Notes under the pieces: model-generated
What the model was told of the DNA's origin: nothing
The model's input: only the letters and a program-made list of their open reading frames with translations
Database searches by the model: none
Position numbers and translations under genes: made by a program
Part shown: positions 36,182-43,831 of the stretch, piece after piece
How positions within the stretch are numbered: position 1 is the first letter of the stretch
How the letters are laid out: the number at the start of each line of letters is the position of its first letter
NCBI RefSeq assembly: GCF_020889785.1
Contig: NZ_JACMYK010000028.1
Coordinates: forward strand, 1-64,000
Reading direction: 5' to 3'
DNA: 64,000 nucleotides
From: Bradyrhizobium acaciae
Lineage (GTDB): Bacteria; Pseudomonadota; Alphaproteobacteria; Rhizobiales; Xanthobacteraceae

Positions 36182-36505
36182 ATGAACGAATTCGACAAGC
36201 GCGAGGAAGGTTTCGAGAAGAAGTTCGCCCTCGACGAGGAGCAGAAGTTCAAGGCTGAGGCGCGCCGGAACAAGCTGCTTGGCCTGTGGGCCGCCGAGAA
36301 GCTTGGCATCGCAGGCGACGCCGCCACTGCCTATGCCAAGGACGTGGTCGCCGCCGACTTCGAGGAACCCGGCGACAAGGACGTGCTGCACAAGGTTCTG
36401 AGGGACCTCACCGCCAAGGGCCAGGCCGTCACCGAGCGCGACATTCGCGCCAAGATGGACGAGCTGCTGGCCGTGGCCGCGGCACAGGTGAAGGCGGGGA
36501 CCTGA
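36182..36505 (+). CDS. DUF1476 protein, alphaproteobacterial ATP synthase inhibitor (zeta) homologue
   Basis: A 107-residue, highly charged helical protein that begins NEFDKREEGFEKKFALDEEQKFKAEARRNKLLG, the DUF1476 signature. Paracoccus members bind F1-ATPase and block rotation. The N-terminal segment is the inhibitory part in Paracoccus; whether it inhibits in other genera varies. It is monocistronic and divergent from purC, an arrangement common in alphaproteobacteria (family memory). Confidence 0.93.
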   Translation: MNEFDKREEGFEKKFALDEEQKFKAEARRNKLLGLWAAEKLGIAGDAATAYAKDVVAADFEEPGDKDVLHKVLRDLTAKGQAVTERDIRAKMDELLAVAAAQVKAGT

Positions 36506-36519
36506 GTTCCCGCGACGGC

Positions 36520-37482
36520 CTACAAACTCGACTTTTGCCCGCGCCGGACATCGTTCCGGCGCGACGTATTTGTGCCCCTCGCCTTGGTGAACTCGGCGCG
36601 GATGATGTCGAGCAGGCGGCGTGACGCGGCGCTGAGGAAGCCGCCATGCCGCGTCACCGCGACCACTTCGTGACTGGCGGTGAGATTGCCGACGCGGATC
36701 GTCGCGAGCGCCGCGGTGCGCAGCTCCTCCGCTGCATTGCTTTGTGACAGCAGCGCGATCCCGAACCCGGCCTCGACCAGCCGCTTCTGCGCCGTCAGGC
36801 TGTCGACCGGCGTCCAGGCGACCTCGCCGAGCCCGTGCGTCAGGAACAACGCGAACACGTGCGAGGCGGTGATCTCGCGGCGGCCAGGCACTTCGGGAAA
36901 GGCGATCCATCGCTCATCCCTGAGATCGGCAAGCTTGCCGACGCGACGTCCGGCCAGCGGATGGTCCGGCGCGCAGACCACCCCGAGCGGTTCGGCGAAC
37001 AGCCCTTCGCAATCGAGATCACGCGAGCGGTCGCGGTCGTAGCGCAGCCCGATCGTCGCCTCGCCGCGCCGAATCAGGTCGCTGACCTCGGCGCTGGTCG
37101 CAGTGCGCAGCGTCAGCGCGACATCAGGATGCCGGCCGGCAAAGCGCTTCAGCACGTTCGAGAGCCGTTCGCCCGCAAGCGTGCCGGTCACCGCCAGCGC
37201 GACGGGGCCGGAATTATCGCGCGAGAGCGCGCGCACCGCATTCTCGGCGTCCTGCGCCGCCGCCACCGCGCGCTCGGCATAGGGCACCATCACCCGCCCG
37301 GCATCGCTGAGCCGCGTCTTGCCCGCGATCCGCTCGAACAAGGGCACGCCGAGCTCCTGCTCCAGCAGTGCGATGCGCCTTGAAATCGCCGGCTGCGAGC
37401 GATGCAGCGCCTTGGCGGCATTCGAGATGCCGCCGCGCCGATGCACCACCAGGAACGTATTGAGCGCGTCGCTGTCCATCAT
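36520..37482 (-). CDS. LysR family transcriptional regulator
   Basis: 320 residues from ATG 37482. The N-terminal winged helix covers residues about 2-60 (SDALNTFLVVHRRGGISNAAKALHRSQPAISRRIALLEQEL), and the periplasmic-binding-protein-like effector domain follows. It is divergent from the PEP-mutase-family gene at 37593 across 110 bases that hold a palindrome at 37521, so it may regulate that gene (inference). Extra N-terminal codons to 37524 are hydrophobic but not family-like. It is convergent with the DUF1476 gene, 14 bases apart. Confidence 0.92.
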   Translation of the reverse strand: MMDSDALNTFLVVHRRGGISNAAKALHRSQPAISRRIALLEQELGVPLFERIAGKTRLSDAGRVMVPYAERAVAAAQDAENAVRALSRDNSGPVALAVTGTLAGERLSNVLKRFAGRHPDVALTLRTATSAEVSDLIRRGEATIGLRYDRDRSRDLDCEGLFAEPLGVVCAPDHPLAGRRVGKLADLRDERWIAFPEVPGRREITASHVFALFLTHGLGEVAWTPVDSLTAQKRLVEAGFGIALLSQSNAAEELRTAALATIRVGNLTASHEVVAVTRHGGFLSAASRRLLDIIRAEFTKARGTNTSRRNDVRRGQKSSL

Positions 37483-37520
37483 TCGCCCCATGCAAAAAGC
37501 TGATAGCATTGAGAGGAATA

Positions 37521-37530
37521 ACAAATTTGT
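37521..37530. promoter_or_regulatory. Palindrome in LysR/PEP-mutase intergenic region
   Basis: ACAAATTTGT, a perfect ten-base palindrome, between the divergent starts and 38 bases from the LysR start. It is a candidate operator, low confidence because it is short. Confidence 0.3.
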
Positions 37531-37592
37531 CTGATGGCCGAAACCGCCCTATCGCTGTCGCCAGTCGCTTTCCTCAACCATCAGGAGTTCAC

Positions 37593-38417
37593 ATGCGCAC
37601 CCAGGCAGACAAGGCAGCACGGTTTCGCGAGCTGCATCAGCGGCCCGGCGCCTTCATCATCCCAAATCCCTGGGACGCCGGCACGGCGAAGCTGCTCGCG
37701 GCAATGGGCTTTGAAGCGCTCGCGACGACGAGCCTCGGGCTCGCCAACACGCTCGGCCGCGCGACCGTCAGCCTCGATGCGATCATCGAGAATTGCCGGG
37801 TGATATCGGAGGCGACCGACCTCCCCGTCAACGCCGACCTGGAGAATTGCGGCGCCGACGATCCGAAGACCGCGGCGAAGGCGATCGCGCGTGCCGCCGA
37901 GGCCGGCGTGGTCGGCGGCTCGATCGAGGACTCCACCGGCAACCGCGAGCATCCGATCTACGATTTCTCGCTCGCGGTCGAGCGGGTGCAGGCTGCCGTC
38001 GAGGCCGCGCGCGCCCTGCCCTTCCCGTTCACGCTGACGGCGCGGGCGGAAAACTTCCTCTGGGGGCGCAAGGATCTCGACGACACCATCAAGCGGCTTC
38101 AGGCCTTCGAAGCCGCCGGCGCCGACGTGCTGTATTCGCCCGGCCTTTACGACATCGGCACGATCAAGACAGTGGTCTCGGCATTGAAGCGGCCGTTCAA
38201 CCTCGTGATGGGCTTTGCCGATCCGACCTTGACGGTCGAGCAACTGTCGGCCGCCGGCGTCAAGCGCATCAGCGTCGGTGGCGCGATGGAGCGCCACGCG
38301 CTCAACGCCGTCCTGCGCTGCGCCCGCGAGATGAAGGATCAGGGCGCGTTCAGCTTCGTGCGCGACATGGCGCCGGTGAAGGAGGTGCGTGAGATGTTCA
38401 CGGCCAGCCGGGGATAA
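37593..38417 (+). CDS. Isocitrate lyase/PEP mutase family protein
   Basis: A 274-residue Mg-dependent TIM-barrel enzyme of the ICL/PEP-mutase superfamily. It begins KAARFRELHQRPGAFIIPNPWDAGTAKLL, has TTSLGLANTLG, the metal-side acidic segments PVNADLENCGADDP and GGSIEDSTGN, and ARAENFLWG. Members cleave or rearrange C-C or C-P bonds (oxaloacetate, methylisocitrate, phosphonopyruvate); which reaction is not clear, since the ICL KKCGH loop is absent. AGGAG lies five bases before ATG 37593. It probably responds to the divergent LysR. Confidence 0.88.
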   Translation: MRTQADKAARFRELHQRPGAFIIPNPWDAGTAKLLAAMGFEALATTSLGLANTLGRATVSLDAIIENCRVISEATDLPVNADLENCGADDPKTAAKAIARAAEAGVVGGSIEDSTGNREHPIYDFSLAVERVQAAVEAARALPFPFTLTARAENFLWGRKDLDDTIKRLQAFEAAGADVLYSPGLYDIGTIKTVVSALKRPFNLVMGFADPTLTVEQLSAAGVKRISVGGAMERHALNAVLRCAREMKDQGAFSFVRDMAPVKEVREMFTASRG

Positions 38418-38432
38418 TTCAACGATCAGCGC

Positions 38433-38515
38433 CCTTGCGAGCGAAGCGAAGCAATCCATTGTCACCGAACACTGGTCAGATGGATTGCTTCGTCGCTATC
38501 GCTCCTCGCAATGAC
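38433..38515. repeat. CTTGCGAG...CTCGCAATGAC palindromic repeat (second copy)
   Basis: Contains GAAGCAATCCATT and ATGGATTGCTTCG as inner inverted arms and CTCGCAATGACGG at the right end. It is the same family as 13622-13705 in roughly opposite orientation. Confidence 0.8.
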
Positions 38516-38642
38516 GGGAAGAGACTGCATCGTTTCGGGATCAATCCTCGACGTGGGACCTAACGACCCTCCCTAATTCGCACCCGAAATTCTCAATCCG
38601 CGCAAGGAAATTCGAATTCTCCCTTAGGGGCGAGTGAATAGC

Positions 38643-38663
38643 TTCACACAACCATTGTGTGAA
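38643..38663. promoter_or_regulatory. Perfect 9-base dyad upstream of lectin-like gene
   Basis: TTCACACAA and TTGTGTGAA flank three bases (cca), 121 bases before the ATG at 38785. The near-uninterrupted symmetry suits a repressor operator. It could also form a hairpin in a transcript, but lacks a T run. Confidence 0.45.
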
Positions 38664-38784
38664 TCGGGCGTAGAAGACTACGCTCGCGCGCGCACGTTCA
38701 TATCCATTCGATTCCGTTCCGCGCACGTCGATCCCCGCACCGATCATCAGAGGCGGCGTTTCGTCGCCATGGAGGATTTTCAGA

Positions 38785-39675
38785 ATGCCGACCTGGCTGT
38801 TTTCCTTCCACAAGGGCGTCGGAAATAGTCCGCTGTTCTATTCGAACGTCTTCAACGGTCAGGCTTGGGGCGGCGACGTCCCGGTACCCGGCAACATCTG
38901 GATCAGCAACACGCCGGCGGCCGTCGTATTCAACGCCAACCTGTACGTGTTCTACCCGCTCAACCAGTCCCTCTATTACAAGGTCTATGACGGCGAGGTG
39001 TGGACGGCAGCAGCCCAGGTGCCCGGGACCGCCGGCGTGAACGCTGGAGTTGCCGCCGCCGTGTATGGCGGCCTGATCTATCTGATCTATTCAAATCCCG
39101 GCAGCACGGACCTGATGTACAAGACGTATGACGGCACTGACTTCGCGTCCGAGGTCAACGCCTCCGGCACCAACCACCTCAACTCGGTGGCCTACCAGAA
39201 TGTGGATACGCCGGCCGCGGTCGTGCTTGGCGACACGCTCTACGTGTTCGGCCGTGGGCCCGGCTCCAGCGAACCGGGCAATTTGAACCGCTTCTGGTAC
39301 GCGACCTTCGACCGCAGCACCTGGCGAAGCAATCCGGTTGCCGGCACGGAAGGCCTCAGCAACGGCCCGGGCGCCGCCCTGTACAAGAACTTGATCTACC
39401 TGTTCTTCAACGACCCCAGCGGTGTCTTCTTTTTCAAGAGGTTCGACGGCAACGAAGGCTGGGGGGCGGACCTCCAGGTCCCCGACACGCCGGGCAATTT
39501 CGGCAACGCCGCGCCGGTGGTCTTCAACGATACGCTGTACATCCTGCACCAGGGACCCAACGGCCAGTTCCTGTACAAGACGACGGACGGCGAGGACAAC
39601 TGGACCAGCGACCTGGCCGTGCCGAACAGCGCGGGCATCAGCTGCGCACCAGCCGCCGTGGCGCTCACGCTCTGA
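38785..39675 (+). CDS. Six-bladed beta-propeller lectin-like protein
   Basis: 296 residues built of six repeats of about 45-55 residues. Each has a strand-like (A/G/P)AxxxxxxLYxF start followed by LYYKVYDGxxW-type sequence, for example PAAVVFNANLYVFY then SLYYKVYDGEVW, and APVVFNDTLYILH then FLYKTTDGEDNW. The C-terminal CAPAAVALTL supplies the first strand missing from the N-terminal blade, indicating Velcro ring closure. The pattern resembles AAL/PLL-type fucose lectins (by eye). There is no signal peptide. GGAGG lies nine bases before ATG. No neighbour explains it, and sugar binding is inferred. Confidence 0.8.
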   Translation: MPTWLFSFHKGVGNSPLFYSNVFNGQAWGGDVPVPGNIWISNTPAAVVFNANLYVFYPLNQSLYYKVYDGEVWTAAAQVPGTAGVNAGVAAAVYGGLIYLIYSNPGSTDLMYKTYDGTDFASEVNASGTNHLNSVAYQNVDTPAAVVLGDTLYVFGRGPGSSEPGNLNRFWYATFDRSTWRSNPVAGTEGLSNGPGAALYKNLIYLFFNDPSGVFFFKRFDGNEGWGADLQVPDTPGNFGNAAPVVFNDTLYILHQGPNGQFLYKTTDGEDNWTSDLAVPNSAGISCAPAAVALTL

Positions 39676-39878
39676 GGCTGCCGCCGGGCGGCGCTGAACT
39701 GCCCGATCCCGATGATCATTGCGACGAGCGCCGCCCCGGATCCCCTGAGGCGGCGCTTTCGAGGATCTGGTATGGTGGGGCCAACACCGCAAGTCCGGCC
39801 AAGGCGCTATCAGACCTGACGATTCATGACAGCTCGCGACTTGCGGCCGGCCTCGGGCAATGCCAAGAGAGCGGAATC

Positions 39879-41309
39879 ATGTCCCAAGATCACATTTCCA
39901 ACGTCCTCGCCGAACGTTATGCCTCACCCGCCATGCGCGCCATCTGGAGTGGTGAAGGCAAGGTGCGCCTCGAACGCGACTACTGGATCGCCGTGCTGAA
40001 GGGCCAGCGCGATCTCGGCATTCCGGTTCCGGATGGCGTGATCGAGAGCTACGAGCGCGTCAAGGACCAGATCAACCTCAAGTCCATCATGCAGCGGGAG
40101 CGCATTACCCGCCACGACGTGAAGGCGCGGATCGAGGAGTTCTGCGAGCTGGCCGGTCACGAGCACCTGCACAAGGGCATGACCAGCCGCGACCTCACCG
40201 AGAACGTCGAGCAGCTACAGGTCTACCGCGCCCTGCAGCTGGTCGAGACCAAGAGCATCGCAGCGCTCATTCGGTTTGCGAAGCGCGCGAAGCAATTGCG
40301 CGACATCCCGTTTACCGCGCGCACCCACAACGTGGCCGCGCAGGTCACGACGCTCGGCAAGCGCATCGCCATGTCCGGCGAGGAGATGCTGCTGGGGCAT
40401 CAGAGCCTGGTCAACGTGCTGCAGACCTACCCCGCCCGCGGTCTGAAGGGCGCGGTGGGTACCCGCCTCGACCAGATCACCCTGTTCAATGGCGATGCCG
40501 GCAAGGCACGGGACCTCGAGCAGCGCATCCTGGTTCACCTCGGCCTGCCGAAGGCGCTCGATGCCGTCGGCCAGGTCTATCCGCGCAGCCTCGACTTCCG
40601 TGCGGTCAGCGTGCTCACCGAGCTCGCCAGCGGGCCCGGCAACTTCGCCAAGACCATCCGCCTGATGGCGGGCCACGAACTCGCCAGCGAAGGTTTTGCC
40701 AAGGGCCAGGTCGGCTCCTCGGCGATGCCGCACAAGATGAACAGCCGCTCCTGCGAGCGCATCAACGGCCTGCATGTGATCCTGAAGGGCTATCTCGCGA
40801 TGGCCGCAGGCCTCGCCGGCGACCAGTGGAACGAAGGCGACGTCTCCTGCTCCGTGGTCCGCCGCGTCATGCTGCCCGACGCCTTCCTCGCCATGGACGG
40901 CCTGCTCGAAACCCTCCTCACCGTGCTCGATCAGATGGAGGTGTTCGAAGCCGTCGTCGCGACCGAGCTGAACCGCTATCTGCCCTTCCTGCTGACCACC
41001 ACGGTGATGATGGAAGCGGTGAAGAAGGGCGCCGGCCGCGAAGGCGCGCACGAGGCGATCAAGGAGCACGCCGTCGCCGCCACCGGCGACCTGCGCACCG
41101 GCAAGATCGTGCAGAACGATCTGCTGCAGCGCCTCGCCGCCGACCAGCGTCTAGGCCTCAGTGCAGCCGAGCTGCAGGCCGTGCTCGACCAGGGCCGCGC
41201 CAACTCCGGCGACGCCGCCGCCCAGGTCGACTACTTCGCCGAGCAGGTCGACGCCCTGGCGAAGGCCAAACCGGAAGCAGCGAGCTACGCGCCGGGCACG
41301 ATTCTGTAG
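39879..41309 (+). CDS. purB: Adenylosuccinate lyase (long form)
   Basis: 476 residues of the fumarase/aspartase superfamily. Catalyses SAICAR to AICAR and adenylosuccinate to AMP. Catalytic segments are HEHLHKGMTSRDLTENVEQLQ and the flexible signature loop KGQVGSSAMPHKMNSRSCERI, with the catalytic Ser before AMPHK. The length and N-terminus (RYASPAMRAIWSGEGKVRLERDYWIAVL) look like the longer actinobacterial or eukaryotic form rather than the roughly 435-residue type usual in alphaproteobacteria, so it may be an additional or exchanged copy (inference). Confidence 0.93.
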   Translation: MSQDHISNVLAERYASPAMRAIWSGEGKVRLERDYWIAVLKGQRDLGIPVPDGVIESYERVKDQINLKSIMQRERITRHDVKARIEEFCELAGHEHLHKGMTSRDLTENVEQLQVYRALQLVETKSIAALIRFAKRAKQLRDIPFTARTHNVAAQVTTLGKRIAMSGEEMLLGHQSLVNVLQTYPARGLKGAVGTRLDQITLFNGDAGKARDLEQRILVHLGLPKALDAVGQVYPRSLDFRAVSVLTELASGPGNFAKTIRLMAGHELASEGFAKGQVGSSAMPHKMNSRSCERINGLHVILKGYLAMAAGLAGDQWNEGDVSCSVVRRVMLPDAFLAMDGLLETLLTVLDQMEVFEAVVATELNRYLPFLLTTTVMMEAVKKGAGREGAHEAIKEHAVAATGDLRTGKIVQNDLLQRLAADQRLGLSAAELQAVLDQGRANSGDAAAQVDYFAEQVDALAKAKPEAASYAPGTIL

Positions 41310-41355
41310 CCTTGGCGAAACAGCAAGGAGCGCGCGGCGTGTAGCGCTCGCGCCC

Positions 41356-41844
41356 TCATTCCTCCTTGAAGCCGTATTCCGGCACGTTGCCGCTGGCGCC
41401 GTAATATTTGTAAGGCAGGAACTTGCCGCTCATGGTGATCTTGACGCGGTCGCCCTTCGGGTTGGCGACGCGCTCCATTGCCATGTCGAAGTCGATCGCC
41501 GACATGATGCCGTCGCCGAACTCCTCCTCGATCAGCGCCTTCCAGGCCGGGCCGTTGACCATCACCATCTCGTAGAAGCGGTAGATCAGGGGATCGGTCG
41601 GCGGCATCGGCGTGCCGGTGCCGCGCATCGGCACCTCGTTGAGCATCGCGATCTCGGCTTTCGACAACCCGAACAGCTCGCCGGCATTCGCCGCCTGCGG
41701 CTTCGTCAGCTTCATCTGGCCGAGGATGGCGCCGACGATGAGGACCTCGGAATAGCCGCCGATCTTCTCGCAGATGTGTTTCCAGCTCCAGCCCTTCTCG
41801 CGCTTGATGTCGAGCAGCTTTTCGGTGAGGTCTTCGCGTTTCAT
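41356..41844 (-). CDS. cynS: Cyanate hydratase (cyanase)
   Basis: Decomposes cyanate with bicarbonate to ammonia and carbon dioxide. 162 residues. All three catalytic residues are present with E. coli spacing: Arg89, Glu92 (IYRFYEMVMVNG) and Ser115 (GIMSAIDF). The N-terminal helical domain starts MKREDLTEKLLDIKREKGWSW. Start at 41844 with GGGAG upstream; the frame extends to 41889 only through a repeat. It is the last gene of a seven-gene same-strand run with an NrtA/CmpA-type ABC transporter. Confidence 0.97.
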   Translation of the reverse strand: MKREDLTEKLLDIKREKGWSWKHICEKIGGYSEVLIVGAILGQMKLTKPQAANAGELFGLSKAEIAMLNEVPMRGTGTPMPPTDPLIYRFYEMVMVNGPAWKALIEEEFGDGIMSAIDFDMAMERVANPKGDRVKITMSGKFLPYKYYGASGNVPEYGFKEE

Positions 41845-41862
41845 GTCGGGTTCTCCCTTGTT

Positions 41863-41946
41863 CGTCGTGCCCGGACTTGTTCCGGGCATCCACGTCTTGG
41901 TTGACTCAGTGAGACGTGGATGGCCGGGACAAGCCCGGCCATGACG
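41863..41946. repeat. CGTCGTGCCCGG...CCGGCCATGACG palindromic repeat
   Basis: Two arms, GCCCGGACTTGTTCCGGGC and GGCCGGGACAAGCCCGGCC, carry inverted matches and flank TGGATG/ATCCAC-type inner segments. The right part is read as coding sequence by the ABC ATPase gene, whose last residues are SWPGLSRPSTSH. Confidence 0.8.
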
Positions 41947-42832
41947 TCTGGTGGTGTAGCTCGGTCCCGGATGCGATCATCAGGTCCGGCAGGCCGGGCC
42001 GCACCGTCGGCACGTGGCGCGGATCGTGATCGGTCACCTCGGCGGCAAAGCTCTTGCTGCGGCTGACCAGGAAATCGACAATATGGTTGCGCAGCGCATA
42101 ATAATAGGGATGGCGGTGCAGATCGATGCGGCCGCGCTCCTTCGGTAGCGGATTCTCGACGATCTCGGCCAGCACCGCGCCGGGACCATTGGTCATCAGG
42201 AAGATCTTGTCGGCGAGGAAGATCGCCTCGTCGACGTCATGGGTGATCATGAAAGTGGTCTGCCCGGTCTCCAGGCAGATGCGCCGCACCTCGTCCTGCA
42301 GCGTGCCGCGGGTCAGCGCGTCGAGTGCCGAGAACGGCTCGTCCATCAGCATGATCTTGGGTGTGATCGACAGCGCCCGCGCGATGCCGACGCGCTGTTT
42401 CATGCCGCCGGACAGCTCCGACGGATGCTTGTGCTCGGAGCCGGTCAGCCCGACCAGATCGATGAACCTCTGCGCGTGGGCCTTGACCCGCGCGCGGTCC
42501 CATTTGCGCCATTTCGAGCTGACCGCGTAGGCGACGTTGCCGAGCACGGTGCGCCACGGCAGCAGCGCGTGGCTCTGGAAGATCACGGCGCGGTCGAGGC
42601 TGGTGCCCTCGATGCCCTGCCCGTCGACGATGACGGTTCCCTCGCTCGGCTCGTCGAGGCCGGCGAGGATATTCAGCACCGTGGTCTTGCCGCAGCCGGA
42701 ATGGCCGATCACGCAGCCGAACTCGCCGCGCGCCATCGACAGCCAGAAATCCTCGAACACCGTCGTGGTGCCGCCGCCGGCGCCGGGATAGCGCCGCGCG
42801 ATGCCCTCGATGGAGATGAACTTGTCGGTCAT
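41906..42832 (-). CDS. ABC transporter ATP-binding protein (nitrate/cyanate type)
   Basis: 308 residues, energises the import system. Walker A GHSGCGKTTVL, signature LSGGMKQRVGIARALS, Walker B IMLMDEPFSALDA and H-loop FMITHDVDEAIFL are all intact. The final 13 codons and the stop lie inside a palindromic repeat, so the native C-terminus was probably replaced when the repeat inserted. It starts two bases after the permease stop. The substrate is probably cyanate or a related anion, judged from cynS. Confidence 0.93.
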   Translation of the reverse strand: MTDKFISIEGIARRYPGAGGGTTTVFEDFWLSMARGEFGCVIGHSGCGKTTVLNILAGLDEPSEGTVIVDGQGIEGTSLDRAVIFQSHALLPWRTVLGNVAYAVSSKWRKWDRARVKAHAQRFIDLVGLTGSEHKHPSELSGGMKQRVGIARALSITPKIMLMDEPFSALDALTRGTLQDEVRRICLETGQTTFMITHDVDEAIFLADKIFLMTNGPGAVLAEIVENPLPKERGRIDLHRHPYYYALRNHIVDFLVSRSKSFAAEVTDHDPRHVPTVRPGLPDLMIASGTELHHQTSWPGLSRPSTSH

Positions 42833-42834
42833 CG

Positions 42835-43674
42835 CTACTCCGGAAACGTCACCATGCGCGTGAAGCGCGCCAGCACCTGATCGAGCAGCATGCCGACGAG
42901 GCCGATCAACAGGATCGCGATGATCACATTGGTGATCGACAGATTATTCCACTCGTTCCAGACGAAGTAACCGATGCCGGTGCCGCCGACGAGCATTTCG
43001 GCCGCGACGATTACGAGCCAGGCGATCCCGATCGAGATCCGCATGCCGGTCAGAATCGTCGGCGCCGCCGCCGGCAGGATCACGGTGAAGGCGCGCCTGA
43101 CGGTGCCGACCTCGAGCGTGCGCGCGACATTGATCCACTCCTTGCGCACGCCGGCGACCCCGAACGCGGTGTTGAGCAGCATCGGCCACACCGAGCAGAT
43201 GAAGATGACGAAGATCGCCGAGATCGAGGAGTCCTTGATGGTGTAGAGCGCCAGCGGCATCCAGGCCAGCGGCGAGATCGGTTTCAGCACCTGGATGAAG
43301 GGATCGAGCGCCTTGCTGATCAGGGGCGACATGCCGATCATGAAGCCGAGCGGAATCGCGACGATGACCGCGATCAGGTAGCCGAGCCCGACCCGCCCGA
43401 TCGAATAGGCGAGCTGGATGCCGAGGCCCTTGTCGTTCGGTCCGTTGTCGTAGAACGGCCGCTTCAGATGCTCCCACAGCTTGGCGCCGACATCGAGCGG
43501 CCCCGGCATCGCCGACTTGCCCTGCGTCGCCGTCAGCCCCATCAGCCTGGCGTATTCCGGACTCATGTTCGCGGTCGCGCCGCCGCCGCGCGTCGCGAGA
43601 TGCCAGATGCCGAGGAAGACGCCGAGCAGCGCGAGCGAGACGATGGCGGCGCGGAAGCGGAGGGAAAGGGTCAC
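42835..43674 (-). CDS. ABC transporter permease (nitrate/cyanate type)
   Basis: 279 residues, about six membrane helices. The BPD_transp_1 domain contains the EAA-type loop around EWINVARTLEVGTVRRAFTVILPAAAPTILTGMRISIGIAW. The start is GTG 43674 with GGAG eight bases upstream; the frame is open to 43767, but that leader runs into a repeat. It is part of the cyanate-type ABC operon between the binding protein and ATPase. Confidence 0.9.
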   Translation of the reverse strand: MTLSLRFRAAIVSLALLGVFLGIWHLATRGGGATANMSPEYARLMGLTATQGKSAMPGPLDVGAKLWEHLKRPFYDNGPNDKGLGIQLAYSIGRVGLGYLIAVIVAIPLGFMIGMSPLISKALDPFIQVLKPISPLAWMPLALYTIKDSSISAIFVIFICSVWPMLLNTAFGVAGVRKEWINVARTLEVGTVRRAFTVILPAAAPTILTGMRISIGIAWLVIVAAEMLVGGTGIGYFVWNEWNNLSITNVIIAILLIGLVGMLLDQVLARFTRMVTFPE

Positions 43675-43693
43675 GTGGCGAGCTCCCTCAACA

Positions 43694-43813
43694 CGTCGTC
43701 CCTGCGAAAGCAGGGACCCATACGCCGCGCTCTCGCGGTGAGGCACGCGGGGAGACGCCGTGCACAAACACCGAAAGTCGTGGTTATGGGTCCCGGCCTT
43801 CGCCGGGACGACG
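43694..43813. repeat. CGTCGTCCC...GGGACGACG repeat
   Basis: Arms CGTCGTCCCTGCGAAAGCAGG and CCGGCCTTCGCCGGGACGACG with internal GGACCCAT/ATGGGTCC, separated by about 70 bases. It lies between the permease and the binding-protein stop. It is related to 59300-59422. Confidence 0.75.
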
Positions 43814-43831
43814 CGGATAGACTTCCTGTCC

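Larger units (their letters stand above)
38418..38784. other. Intergenic region before lectin-like gene
   Basis: Holds the palindromic repeat at 38433-38515, then about 270 bases that are locally less GC-rich than the surroundings, with the dyad at 38643-38663. A minus-strand frame of 90 codons across it has no ribosome site or recognisable features and is not accepted as a gene. Confidence 0.6.

Noticed and set aside
38541..38813. 90-codon minus-strand frame upstream of lectin gene
   Set aside because: No ribosome site, crosses a regulatory-looking dyad and the lectin start, no family features.
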